From Agrilactobacillus composti DSM 18527 = JCM 14202 (lineage in GTDB: Bacteria > Bacillota > Bacilli > Lactobacillales > Lactobacillaceae): a stretch of 64,000 nucleotides of DNA. The stretch spans positions 298,714 through 362,713 of the forward strand of contig NZ_AZGA01000088.1 of assembly GCF_001436375.1 (NCBI RefSeq), written 5' to 3'. The notes beneath the pieces are model-generated. The model did not search any database. It was not told where the DNA came from and saw only the letters and a list, made by a program, of their open reading frames with translations. The position numbers and the translations under genes are program-made. Below are positions 1 through 8,139 of this stretch, in pieces. The first letter of the stretch is position 1. Every line of letters starts with the position of its first letter.

Positions 1-379
1 CGGACCAAATACCTTGTTTGTTTTAGAAAATTTGGTCAATGTTCGTTTTGCCACAGAAAAGACCACTAAGGACACGCGTTATGAAAAAGTCTCTTGGGCA
101 TTCTACCAACTAGAACAGATGTTGACCTACAAGGCTATCCAGGCGGGTGTGGCAGTCATCACCGTTAGTGCGGCATATACCAGTCAGCGCTGTCCTCACT
201 GCGGTGAAATCAAAAAGACGAATCGCAAGTACCAACTGCACGCCTATCAATGTTCAAACTGCGGTTATCAGTCCAATGACGACCGTGTTGGTGCCATGAA
301 CATTCAATATTTGGGTACGCAGTATATCAATGGCGTGAAAAAGCCCAAACTTAAAAAGAAAAAAAGTGCGAACGGGTAA
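1..379 (+). CDS. tnpB: TnpB (IS200/IS605-family RNA-guided nuclease), 3' part only
   Basis: The reading frame is open from base 2 and ends at the TAA at 377-379, so the window edge cuts off the 5' part of the gene. The remaining part carries the C-terminal RuvC elements of TnpB. FVLENL holds the RuvC-II glutamate. The paired CPHCG and CSNCG form the zinc finger. DDRVGAMN carries the RuvC-III aspartate. TnpB proteins of IS605-type elements are RNA-guided DNA nucleases that help retain the element. The tail is lysine-rich. Whether the full gene is intact cannot be judged here. No tnpA is visible. Confidence 0.9.
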   Translation, partial: GPNTLFVLENLVNVRFATEKTTKDTRYEKVSWAFYQLEQMLTYKAIQAGVAVITVSAAYTSQRCPHCGEIKKTNRKYQLHAYQCSNCGYQSNDDRVGAMNIQYLGTQYINGVKKPKLKKKKSANG

Positions 380-620
380 ACCTGTTCAATTGCCGGTGAA
401 GTCGATCATCGGGCTGTTGGGACCCTTAGATAAGTAAGACCCAGCAGTAAGTAACGCCAACACAGCGCGTGCTTATCACACGCAAACTACGTGGGAGACC
501 GGAAGGTTGTTAGACCACATAGCGTTAGGCGTAAGTCTAAAGGTATCTGATACAGATGCCCTCGCCACTTGGTGGTGAGAGACAAGCTTGGTACTTTAGT
601 GCCGAAAATCATTGACAATA
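380..620 (+). ncRNA. candidate omegaRNA scaffold and right end of the tnpB element
   Basis: No credible gene is present. Right after the tnpB stop the sequence folds into successive hairpins. Examples are GGTATCTG with CAGATGCC near 540-560, CTCGCCAC with GTGGTGAG near 560-580, and GGTAC with GTGCC near 592-605. In IS605-type elements the omegaRNA runs from the end of tnpB to the right end, and the right end carries a small palindrome, so the position and hairpin density fit. The exact element boundary and the guide start cannot be set without an empty-site comparison. Confidence 0.45.
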
Positions 621-667
621 GCGCTTTCTTTACTGTTCTAGGTCCTTTTTGAATTTCAACACCACGT

Positions 668-699
668 AAAAAAAGACTGAGGCGGCTGCCTTCAGTCTT
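668..699 (-). terminator. intrinsic terminator of the permease-guaD transcript
   Basis: On the minus strand an 11-bp stem (AAGACTGA(A)GGC paired with GCCTCAGTCTT, one bulge) is followed by a run of T (plus-strand A668-674). It lies about 45 bases past the guanine deaminase stop. Confidence 0.85.
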
Positions 700-742
700 A
701 ATCAATCACATTTTATGAAAGGATGCAATCTTTATTTTAGAA

Positions 743-1213
743 TTAATATAATTGTTTGTCCTGCATGGCTTCAAAGCTGTTAAAGGCTGGAATCGTTAAG
801 TCTCTGGACAGCTGTTCCAAGTCCAAAACTTCTTTATCTTTGGCATCGCCTTTAATGAAGTCATAGATGAAATCATCCCGGAAGCCAATTTTAGCCGCAT
901 CTTTGGCGGTATTGCCGTAGTAAACAGTCTTAATATTGGCCCAGATGATGGCCCCTAAACACATTGGGCAAGGATAGCAAGAAGTATAAACCACCGCGCC
1001 GGTTAAATCATGGGTGCCTAATTTACGGGTAGCTTGGCGAATCGCGGTGATTTCCGCATGGGCGGTGGGGTCATGGTCCACCAATACTTGGTTGTGAGCT
1101 TGGGCAATGATTTCCCCATCTTTGACGATGACACAGCCAAATGGGCCCCCGTCGCCAGTCTTTAAGTTAGATTCTGCTTCTTGTGCGGATAATTTCATAT
1201 AGTTTTCAGTCAT
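743..1213 (-). CDS. guaD: guanine deaminase, CMP/dCMP-deaminase fold (GuaD type)
   Basis: This enzyme hydrolyses guanine to xanthine and ammonia in the cytoplasm. The protein has 156 residues, the same length as Bacillus subtilis GuaD. It carries the zinc-deaminase signature: His52-Ala-Glu54 in TAHAEITAIR and Cys82/Cys85 in PCPMCLGAI. The N-terminal GGPFG and C-terminal FIYDFI stretches also match the GuaD subfamily rather than tRNA or cytidine deaminases. The start has AAAGGAAG eight bases upstream. It is the last gene of a leftward transcript behind an NCS2 permease and a purine riboswitch, so it is probably induced or repressed by purine level together with uptake. Confidence 0.9.
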   Translation of the reverse strand: MTENYMKLSAQEAESNLKTGDGGPFGCVIVKDGEIIAQAHNQVLVDHDPTAHAEITAIRQATRKLGTHDLTGAVVYTSCYPCPMCLGAIIWANIKTVYYGNTAKDAAKIGFRDDFIYDFIKGDAKDKEVLDLEQLSRDLTIPAFNSFEAMQDKQLY

Positions 1214-1264
1214 GATAGGAACTTCCTTTCTGCATGCGTTTGGCTATTGATGATCAACAATAAA

Positions 1265-2692
1265 CTAGTTTTGGTTTGCTAAAGACTCGTTATTGCCTTT
1301 AGCGGTTCGGTCAGTCTCTACTTCTGCTTCTGAATCTTTTATCTCAACGACTTCCTTTGAGGCTGGTTTCATCAATTCCTTGAAATTAAAGAATAGATTC
1401 AAGCAGATAGCCATCAAAGAGCCGGCTAGAATGCCACTGCCAAAAATTGTTTGGACGATAGTCGGAAAATTACCATAGAAGTTAGGATAAACCGATGGCA
1501 ACATACAAACCCCAATACTTAGCCCAATGACTAAGCCATTGTGGTTGCCCTTAAAGTCAACGGGTTTCAAAATATTAACGGCACTGCCCACGATGGCGCC
1601 AAAGATGGCAAACCCAACGCCCCCTAAGACGGGCTTAGGAATGGCAGAGATCAAAGCAGAAAACTTAGGTACTAAGCCCACTAAGATCAACATGAACCCG
1701 GCAGCCGCGGTGGTATAACGGCTTTTCTTTTTAGCTAAGTCTAAGACACCAATATTAGCCACAAAGGCCGTTGGTTGGGCCGCGTTAAAGGCCCCGGAGA
1801 AGATGGTGGAGATGCCTAGCGTTCTAAAGGTCTTAGAAAATTGATCCTTCGTGGCCGGCTTTTGGGAAATGTCATGGATCCCCATGGAAGTCCCGGATAA
1901 TTCCACCATCCCTAAAACCATAATAATAAGAAATGATAGCGTGGCGGTGGCATCAAACTTCGGTAAGCCAAAGTGGAATGGCAACACTAGGCCAAACCAA
2001 GGGGCACTATTTACCGCAGAGAAGTCCGTCATGCCTAACAAAGCGGCAACGATGGTCCCCACCACAATGGCCACTAGAATACTGATATCCCCCATAAAAC
2101 CCTTGAGATATTTACTAATGAACACGTGGAAGATAAAAACGCCTAAGCCCAGTAACAGGGCTGATACATTCACAGATTTGGTGAGTTGGCCGGCGTTCTT
2201 ATCCATGAGCCAGTTGAAGGCATTGGGCAATAAAGCCACCCCGAGGACCATCAAGTTGGTCCCCACAACTAACGGCGGAAAGAAACGCTGCATTTTGTTC
2301 CAGAATGGGCCAATGAGCAGGCAAAATAGCCCCGCAATCATCGTTGAACCCGCAATAATTTCAAACCCGGCGTCTATGGCACCGGCTTGTTTGAAAGTAA
2401 TGATCATCACCGACGCCACGGAGAAGTTGACACCCATGACCATCGGTAATTTCGGAGATGTTTTGGGGATAATATTTAAAGATGCGAGTAAGGTGGAGAT
2501 CCCAGTGGCAAAAATAATGGAACTGACGAAAAACATCGTTTGGGCTGCCGATAACTTAACAGCGGCTGAAACAATCAGCGGCACGGGGATGGCGGAAAGA
2601 ACCGCAATCACCATGTGCTGAAAGCCCAAAGGTAGACTTTGGGACAATGGTAGTTTTTCATCAGCGGGTAATTTTTGTGCTTGTTTCATCAT
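1265..2692 (-). CDS. NCS2-family purine (xanthine/urate/guanine type) permease
   Basis: A 475-residue membrane protein of the nucleobase-cation symporter 2 family, which takes up purine bases with a cation. Family marks are the early QHM after LPLGF, the TM8 glutamate in MVELSGTSMG, and ANIGVLDLAK at the NCS2 signature position, where most members have Q/E-N-x-G. FFPPLVVGTNLM is typical of the xanthine/urate branch. The C-terminal tail is hydrophilic and acidic. The start follows AAGGGAG inside the preceding small ORF. A purine riboswitch and a strong promoter lie upstream and guaD downstream, which favours guanine or xanthine as substrate. The exact base is inferred. Confidence 0.88.
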   Translation of the reverse strand: MMKQAQKLPADEKLPLSQSLPLGFQHMVIAVLSAIPVPLIVSAAVKLSAAQTMFFVSSIIFATGISTLLASLNIIPKTSPKLPMVMGVNFSVASVMIITFKQAGAIDAGFEIIAGSTMIAGLFCLLIGPFWNKMQRFFPPLVVGTNLMVLGVALLPNAFNWLMDKNAGQLTKSVNVSALLLGLGVFIFHVFISKYLKGFMGDISILVAIVVGTIVAALLGMTDFSAVNSAPWFGLVLPFHFGLPKFDATATLSFLIIMVLGMVELSGTSMGIHDISQKPATKDQFSKTFRTLGISTIFSGAFNAAQPTAFVANIGVLDLAKKKSRYTTAAAGFMLILVGLVPKFSALISAIPKPVLGGVGFAIFGAIVGSAVNILKPVDFKGNHNGLVIGLSIGVCMLPSVYPNFYGNFPTIVQTIFGSGILAGSLMAICLNLFFNFKELMKPASKEVVEIKDSEAEVETDRTAKGNNESLANQN

Positions 2693-2693
2693 G

Positions 2694-2900
2694 TCAATAC
2701 TCCCTTCTCAATGGGATATCAAACAGCATATCCGTGTCTTTGAACTGACAATATCTGTGCTTTTGCTTGGTTTCTCCAGCAACGTTCATGTTCAGAACTG
2801 ACGAGAAGTTGTTTATTTGTGTTGGAAATAAACGATTCTTGATGTCGATTAAACACGTTACGGGTCCACCATTTGAAGTAAAGATTGATCCTTTATTCAT
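2694..2900 (-). CDS. small ORF (68 aa) coupled to the permease, unrecognised
   Basis: I do not recognise this product. It starts at ATG 2900 with AGGAG (plus 2909-2913) eight bases upstream and ends in TGA one base before the permease start. The permease ribosome binding site lies inside its last codons, so translation would be coupled. The product is hydrophilic, has two cysteines (VTCLID and RYCQF) and no membrane segment. It sits between the purine riboswitch and the permease. It may be a genuine small protein of purine metabolism or only a translated leader. Confidence 0.5.
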   Translation of the reverse strand: MNKGSIFTSNGGPVTCLIDIKNRLFPTQINNFSSVLNMNVAGETKQKHRYCQFKDTDMLFDIPLRREY

Positions 2901-3112
2901 GGCGTTCACTCCTGATGTAATGTGGCGACAATAACTAGTAACAATAAAACAAGTTCCTAAAAATCAACCTATAGCTTTAGCCAACAGTTAATTTTTAGCG
3001 ATCACTGATTGAAAAACACCTCACTCCTTTGTTTGACAACCTCAGTGAAGTACCAGGTTAAGGCACTTTATAAATGTGATTTTAATCACAATTTGGGTGA
3101 TTTCTGGCGGGC

Positions 3113-3181
3113 AAAATAAAAACTACCAACGCAGTCTGAGGGCTTGTTTAAATAAGCCTCATAGTCAACTGTTTTGGTAGT
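3113..3181 (-). terminator. expression platform of the purine riboswitch (terminator)
   Basis: On the minus strand ACTACCAA(AACAGT) pairs with (ACTGCG)TTGGTAGT and an inner GAGGCTT/AAGCCCTC hairpin. The T-rich tail is plus-strand 3113-3122. The 5' arm of the outer stem (plus 3174-3181) is also part of the aptamer P3 region, and the inner arm overlaps the 3' strand of P1. Aptamer and terminator are therefore mutually exclusive. Confidence 0.8.
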
Positions 3182-3220
3182 CGGTAGAAACGCCCATCCA
3201 TTTCATGGGCATATATGAGT
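3157..3220 (-). promoter_or_regulatory. purine riboswitch aptamer, guanine/xanthine class
   Basis: Read on the minus strand the element begins ACTCATATAT and ends GACTATGAG, giving a six-bp P1. P2 is GCCCAT/ATGGGC with the loop GAAATGG. The core GTTTCTACC is the conserved J2/3 sequence. P3 is short (CGACT/AGTTG) with a CC-containing loop able to kiss the GG of L2. J3/1 reads GACTATG. The cytosine there is the residue that selects guanine-type ligands; adenine switches have T. It lies just downstream of a strong promoter and upstream of the small ORF, NCS2 permease and guaD. Confidence 0.94.
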
Positions 3221-3246
3221 TGTCCATATTCTAATTTACAAATATC

Positions 3247-3275
3247 ATATTAGCTCATGTTAATTAACTTGTCAA
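3247..3275 (-). promoter_or_regulatory. sigma-A promoter of the riboswitch transcript
   Basis: Minus strand TTGACA (3270-3275), 17-base spacer, TAATAT (3247-3252). The predicted start is about 20 bases ahead of the aptamer. Confidence 0.88.
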
Positions 3276-3279
3276 TAAA

Positions 3280-3920
3280 TAAATCATAAATAATAAAAAT
3301 TGTACTCAATTTGTTTTTTGCAGATTTGCTTTTTCAATGTAAGCGCTGCACTTTTTTAAATTCTTAAAATTACATTTTTTTGATTAAAAAACGAACATTT
3401 TATGTTAACTATCATCACATTAATTCTATGCTTACAATGGCCCTGCCCGGTTACGTTTGTGGTGTTAATTTGACCTTTATCAAGATAAAATAACAGATCT
3501 GCCCCTATCTTTATACAAAAATATGTTTATGCCCAAAAAAATAATTGTAATAAAGCCCATAATGTAATATCATGACCATAGTTATAGGGTTCACAATCAG
3601 TCACTTTACAAGGATTTTAAGTTATCAATATTTTGGCTTAAAGACATTATTCTGGCTCGATGCTGAATTGCTATAACATTTTTGTCGTACCAATAATTGC
3701 GACGTGCTGAATCGACATTTTGCCCCCATCAAAATGTCGATTTGGCGTATACCGGCATAAAAAGGAGTGATGGTCCTACCAAATTATCGTGGATGCTAGT
3801 TTTTAAATGTATATACAGATTAACTTATTAAAGGTGTTAGCTCGTTCTTAGTTGCCAGATCCATCTGTGGGCTAACACATGTCAACCTGCATATCATAGT
3901 TAACGAAACGGAGGATTACT
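3280..3920 (+). other. AT-rich divergent intergenic region and structured 5' leader
   Basis: No gene is visible. A possible rightward promoter is TTGTAA (3545-3550), 17 bases, TATCAT (3568-3573). It would give a leader of about 340 bases. The leader holds a perfect 12-bp hairpin (ATCGACATTTTG 3711-3722 with 3730-3741) and an 8-bp hairpin (GTGTTAGC 3834-3841 with 3871-3878). Neither is followed by a T tract. I recognise no known riboswitch class on this strand. The region could hold an operator or an unknown leader RNA. Confidence 0.5.
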
Positions 3921-5279
3921 ATGAATGATGTAAAAAAGAACAATGACAACAAAAAATTGTCAGATAAAGATCTGGTCTACCAATTAGAAGGCCGTCCCAA
4001 ATTTTCAGTTGCATTTCCATTAGGGATGCAACACGTTTTAGCCATGTTTGCCGGAAATTTAGCGCCAATGCTCATCATCGCCAGTGTTGCCAAAGCAACT
4101 GCCGCTGAGACCGTCGTCATGGTTCAAGCGGGGATGCTGATTTCTGGGTTGACCACTTTCTTACAGCTTTATCCTATTAAAATTGGGAAACTCAAAATCG
4201 GCTCCGGTCTGCCTATTGTCATGGGGACCAGTTTTGCCTTTGTCCCAACCGCATCTGCAGCCGCCCTGGTCGGCGGTATCCCAGCGGTGCTAGGGGGCTC
4301 ATTGGTGGGGAGTATTGTCGAAGGTTTAATTGGTCTGTTTTATAAATACTTAAAACGCTTCTTCACCCCACTGGTCATTGGCTGTACGTTGATTGCCATT
4401 GGGATCAACTTACTGGGCGTTGGCCGTGATTACTTCGCCGGGGGTGCCGGCGCCAAGGATTACGGTTCTTGGCAAAACTTGACCATCGCCTTTACCACCT
4501 TCCTCTTCGTAGCCATCTTGCAACGATTTGGGAAGGGCGTTATCAAAACAGCGGCCTTATTATTCGGTTTAGTGTTTGGTTATATTGTTGCCCTGTTATT
4601 TGGGAAAGTTAGTTTTGCAGCTGTTACGACTGCCTCTTGGGCGACTATTCCGCTGCCATTCCACTTTATCCCAACTTTTGATGCCAAAACAATTATCAGC
4701 TTTATTGCCATTTATATCACTATTGCCATGGAAACCATCGGGAACACGTCAGGTATCACCATTGCAACTATGGATCGCCAAGCGACGGAAGAAGAAACTT
4801 CTGGTTCCGTCCTGGCCGATGCCGTAGGTTGTGCGGCCGCCGCCGTATTTGGCTCCATGCCAAACACCGCCTTTGGCCAAAACGTGGGGATCGTTTCCAT
4901 GACCAAAGTTATTAACAAATATTGTATTGCCCTAGGTGCTGGTGTCTTAGTTATTTGTGGCTTCTTACCTAAATTAGGGGCGGTTTTCGCTTCAATCCCT
5001 TCAGCTGTTTTAGGTGGGGCTTTGATTTCTGTATTTGCTATGATCACCATCAATGGTGTGAAAATGCTAGCTCAAGCCGGTTTTAGTGAACGGAATGTCT
5101 TAGTCATTGGGATTACTTTTGCCATGGGTATTGGTTTAGCTGGACATGCTGATGCCATTAAAGGCATGCCAACATTCCTTAAATTCTTCTTTGAAGACAG
5201 TATTGCTGCCACAACTTTCATTGGGATCCTTGCTAACTTAATCTTCCCAGAACCTAAAAAAGCTGTTGCCACCAATTAA
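3921..5279 (+). CDS. NCS2-family uracil-xanthine type permease
   Basis: A 452-residue membrane symporter for a nucleobase, most likely a purine. The N-terminal LGMQHVLAMFAGN is the conserved QH helix of the family. ITIAMETIGNTSG contains the TM8 glutamate. PNTAFGQNVGIVSMTK is a full NCS2 signature (Q-N-x-G-x4-T-K), in contrast to the first permease, which has ANIG there. The start is preceded by GGAGGA. The 8-oxoguanine deaminase gene follows after 35 bases, so the two are probably one transcript. The substrate may then be guanine, 8-oxoguanine or xanthine; this is inferred from context. It is a distant relative of the leftward permease, not a recent duplicate. Confidence 0.9.
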   Translation: MNDVKKNNDNKKLSDKDLVYQLEGRPKFSVAFPLGMQHVLAMFAGNLAPMLIIASVAKATAAETVVMVQAGMLISGLTTFLQLYPIKIGKLKIGSGLPIVMGTSFAFVPTASAAALVGGIPAVLGGSLVGSIVEGLIGLFYKYLKRFFTPLVIGCTLIAIGINLLGVGRDYFAGGAGAKDYGSWQNLTIAFTTFLFVAILQRFGKGVIKTAALLFGLVFGYIVALLFGKVSFAAVTTASWATIPLPFHFIPTFDAKTIISFIAIYITIAMETIGNTSGITIATMDRQATEEETSGSVLADAVGCAAAAVFGSMPNTAFGQNVGIVSMTKVINKYCIALGAGVLVICGFLPKLGAVFASIPSAVLGGALISVFAMITINGVKMLAQAGFSERNVLVIGITFAMGIGLAGHADAIKGMPTFLKFFFEDSIAATTFIGILANLIFPEPKKAVATN

Positions 5280-5314
5280 GGTCACCGGCAATCTGCCGGC
5301 AAAGGAGGCAATCC

Positions 5315-6685
5315 ATGTCAAGTTTATTGATTAAAAATGCCCAAATCGTCGTCACTTGTGACGACGATGATCAAGTCCTGCATGAAACCAATATTTTGAT
5401 CAAAGATGGGGTCATTACTTATATGGGTGACGCCGACCAAGTAGCCGATGAAACCATTGATGCTAGCCATCATATTGTTTATCCCGGTTTGGTCAACACC
5501 CATCACCATCTTTATCAAACCTTCACCCGCAATCTACCCCAGGTCCAAAATATGGAATTATTCGATTGGTTGACCACTTTGTACAAAATTTGGGGTAATT
5601 TAGACCAGACTGTGACTTACTATAGTGCCATCACGGGTTTAGGGGAGTTGCTGAAAAGTGGCTGTACCACGGCCTTTGATCATCATTATGTTTTCCCCAG
5701 TGGTGAAGAGACCGGCTTGATTGAAGCTCAATTTAAGGCTGCTGATGATTTAGGTATTCGTTTCCATGCCTCTCGGGGTAGTATGAGTTTGAGTCAAAAA
5801 GATGGCGGTTTGCCGCCGGACAACGTGGTTCAAACGACGGATACGATTTTAAAAGATTCAGAACGCATCGTTAACAAATTTCATGATCCCAAACCTTTTG
5901 CCATGCACCAAGTCGCTTTAGCCCCCTGCTCACCCTTTAGCGTGACCGGGGACTTGATGATTGAAACGGCCAAATTGGCCCGACAGCTAGGCGTTCGGCT
6001 ACATACACATTTAGCTGAAACCATCGATGAAGAAGATTATGTCAAAGCCCACTTTCACATGCGGCCCTTGGCCTATATGGAATCTTTAGGCTGGACTGGC
6101 CCAGATGTCTGGTTTGCCCATGGCATTCACTTTAATCATGAAGAACTTGCATTTTTAGCCGAAACCAAAACTGGCGTCGCCCACTGTCCAATTTCAAATA
6201 TGAAATTGTCTTCAGGGGTCTGCCAAATTCCAGAAATGCTTAAGTTGGGTGTCCCGGTTGGTTTGGGCGTAGATGGCAGTGCCAGTAATGACGCTTCTAA
6301 TCTACTAACCGATCTACGGGTAGGCTTTTTATTGCAACGGCTAAGTGCCAGCAATAATGCCCCAACGGGTTATGATTTCTTAAAAATGGCCACCCGAGGC
6401 AGTGCCCACTTACTAGGGCGAGATGATATTGGTAGCCTAGCCGTGGGTAAAGCTGGGGACTTGTTTATGATCGATACTCAAAACATTTCCCTGGTAGGCA
6501 CCCTGCAAGATCCTAAAGCCTTGCTTGGGACGGTGGGTTTCTCCGGAGCCGTGGATTATACCGTGGTCAACGGTAAGATCTCCGTGGCCCATGGGCAATT
6601 GACCCATTTAGACGAAACCAAATTTGTAGCTGATGCCAATCAGCTCCAGAAATTATTCGTTTCCAAAGCAGATCCTGTTAAATGA
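5315..6685 (+). CDS. 8-oxoguanine deaminase (amidohydrolase superfamily)
   Basis: A 456-residue metal-dependent cytoplasmic hydrolase that would convert 8-oxoguanine to urate and ammonia. The barrel metal ligands are His63/His65 in NTHHHLYQTF, the histidine in LHTHLAET, the histidine in WFAHGIHF, and the aspartate in GLGVDGSASND. The stretches TRNLPQVQNMELFDWL and HASRGSMSLSQKDGG are typical of the 8-oxoguanine deaminase branch rather than guanine deaminase or HutF. AAAGGAGG precedes the ATG. With guaD on the other strand it makes a pair of deaminases that feed xanthine and urate. The substrate is inferred from family resemblance. Confidence 0.85.
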   Translation: MSSLLIKNAQIVVTCDDDDQVLHETNILIKDGVITYMGDADQVADETIDASHHIVYPGLVNTHHHLYQTFTRNLPQVQNMELFDWLTTLYKIWGNLDQTVTYYSAITGLGELLKSGCTTAFDHHYVFPSGEETGLIEAQFKAADDLGIRFHASRGSMSLSQKDGGLPPDNVVQTTDTILKDSERIVNKFHDPKPFAMHQVALAPCSPFSVTGDLMIETAKLARQLGVRLHTHLAETIDEEDYVKAHFHMRPLAYMESLGWTGPDVWFAHGIHFNHEELAFLAETKTGVAHCPISNMKLSSGVCQIPEMLKLGVPVGLGVDGSASNDASNLLTDLRVGFLLQRLSASNNAPTGYDFLKMATRGSAHLLGRDDIGSLAVGKAGDLFMIDTQNISLVGTLQDPKALLGTVGFSGAVDYTVVNGKISVAHGQLTHLDETKFVADANQLQKLFVSKADPVK

Positions 6686-6690
6686 CCACA

Positions 6691-6726
6691 AAAAAACTGA
6701 TGCGCAATTTTGCATCAGTTTTTTTC
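6691..6726. terminator. bidirectional terminator between convergent operons
   Basis: AAAAAACTGATGC and GCATCAGTTTTTTT form a stem with T runs in both directions. The arm overlaps the TGA of the leftward TVP38 gene (6715-6717), so both convergent transcripts end here. Confidence 0.9.
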
Positions 6727-7398
6727 TTTGGACTTATATTCAGAATTTAATTGGCGGATTTTTGGACTCAATCGCTTAGGTAACAGGGTCAACAGGGCTA
6801 ATAAAAGCCCCGCAATGGTCAATTCCAGCAGCAACTTCCAAGAGACGCCGTTTTTAACAATTTCGGCGGCCATAAAAGTATAAATAAAGCTGGCCGGCAT
6901 CATGGTGATGAATGAAATTAAGGTGAACTTTCCCAAGGACATTGGTGTCAGGGCGTAGGCATAACTTTGAATCGCATAAGGAAAAATCGGCACTAATCGA
7001 GTAAATACCAGAAAAGTGGTACCATTGGTCAAGACTCCCTGCTCAATTTTTTGAAAAACTGGGCGCTGGCCAAAGTGTTGCACGATATAATCTCGGGCCA
7101 CGTACTTGCCTAATACAAACGCGATGGCTGCCCCTAAGGTGGCCCCAACCACCGTTAAAATGCCGCCCACTAAGCCGCCATAAACCATCCCCCCAACCAG
7201 GGCTAATAGCTGCCCGGGCAGTAGAAAAACCGATACCAGGATGGATAATACGATGAACCAAATATAGCCCTGCCACCCGCTGGCAACTAGCAGGTGTTTA
7301 AAGTCCTGTAAATTAGTCAATAAATCCCATAACCCAAAAGTATAGGCGAGATAAAAGCCGCTGAGCAGTATCGCCAAAAAAATCAAGATGCGCTTCAT
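6715..7398 (-). CDS. TVP38/TMEM64 (VTT-domain) membrane protein, YdjX/YdjZ-like
   Basis: A 227-residue multi-pass membrane protein with the SNARE-associated/VTT core. Visible marks are LLPGQLLALVGG, the glycine-rich GATLGAAIAFVLGKYVARDY, and FTRLVPIFPYAIQSYAYA (the F-x3-R-x3-P type motif). The biochemical role of bacterial members is not settled. It is the last gene of the leftward operon; its stop lies in the terminator. E. coli ydjX and ydjZ encode the same family next to ynjB-E, and the same pairing is seen here. RBS GGAAAGGA precedes the ATG. Confidence 0.85.
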   Translation of the reverse strand: MKRILIFLAILLSGFYLAYTFGLWDLLTNLQDFKHLLVASGWQGYIWFIVLSILVSVFLLPGQLLALVGGMVYGGLVGGILTVVGATLGAAIAFVLGKYVARDYIVQHFGQRPVFQKIEQGVLTNGTTFLVFTRLVPIFPYAIQSYAYALTPMSLGKFTLISFITMMPASFIYTFMAAEIVKNGVSWKLLLELTIAGLLLALLTLLPKRLSPKIRQLNSEYKSKEKN

Positions 7399-7416
7399 CG
7401 CTTTATCCTTTCCAGA

Positions 7417-8139
7417 TTAACGTCGCTGTTGGCGTTGCAATAAGATTCGCTTGATAACCAAAGAGGCCACGATCAATAGACAAAAACCTAAAATACCATA
7501 TAGGATCATCTTTGGGCCTTGACTTAACGTGCCTCCCACCACGGAATACACCACGGTGGCTGGCAGTTGACCTAAACCGGTGGCAATCAAAAAGCTGCCT
7601 AAGCCGATGTCAGTCAACCCCGCCGCGTAACTCACCACGTCAAAGGAAATAAAAGGGACGAGCCGACAGATCAAAATTGTATACTGGCCGTAAATATCAA
7701 AGAAATGATCCATCTTGTCCAGGGCAACTTTAGAGATCAATTTCACCGTCACCGGCCGCCCCAATAAGCGGGCAATGTAAAAACATAGGGTTGCGCCGAA
7801 CATGGCCCCTACCCAAGAATAAAGGATCCCTTGAAACCAGCCAAAAACCATGGCATTGGCAAAGGTGATCACAAAGGCCGGTAACGGGGCCAACACCGAT
7901 TGAAACATCATCAACAAGATAGAAATCACCGGCGCCCAGATACCAAAATCTTGAATCAAGCTAGAAATGCCGCGAATATCCCCTCTGCTTAGTAAAACGG
8001 CTGTGGTATTCACGCCCTTTTGAAAGCCAGGCACCAATACATATAAGCCCAACAGGCATAACACTACCACCAACAAACTCACTAACTGAAATTTGCCATT
8101 GCCTGAGTTGGCCTTGTCCGACCCTTTAATTTTTCCCAT
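7417..8139 (-). CDS. TVP38/TMEM64 (VTT-domain) membrane protein, second copy
   Basis: About 240 residues. The start chosen is ATG 8139, preceded by AGGAAG nine bases upstream; an upstream in-frame start would overlap the nucleoside hydrolase gene by over 50 bases without its own site. There is one N-terminal membrane segment, then the VTT core with APLPAFVITFANAMVFG, GATLCFYIARLLGRP and CRLVPFISFDVVSYAAGL. It differs clearly from the neighbouring copy. Two diverged VTT proteins in one operon match the ydjX/ydjZ arrangement of E. coli. It overlaps the nucleoside hydrolase gene by 14 bases. Confidence 0.85.
   Translation of the reverse strand: MGKIKGSDKANSGNGKFQLVSLLVVVLCLLGLYVLVPGFQKGVNTTAVLLSRGDIRGISSLIQDFGIWAPVISILLMMFQSVLAPLPAFVITFANAMVFGWFQGILYSWVGAMFGATLCFYIARLLGRPVTVKLISKVALDKMDHFFDIYGQYTILICRLVPFISFDVVSYAAGLTDIGLGSFLIATGLGQLPATVVYSVVGGTLSQGPKMILYGILGFCLLIVASLVIKRILLQRQQRR

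Noticed and set aside
487-705. Leftward 72-codon frame beside the tnpB end
   Set aside because: It covers the terminator and the hairpin-rich element flank, has no ribosome binding site and an arginine/serine-rich random-looking product.
1851-2621. Rightward 256-codon frame opposite the NCS2 permease
   Set aside because: It is the antisense of a clear membrane-protein gene; its product has no family and no start site.
3740-3830. Possible second purine aptamer before the rightward permease (TCCTACC, GTATA/TATAC)
   Set aside because: The J3/1 GACTATG-like segment and both kissing loops are missing, so it does not meet the consensus.
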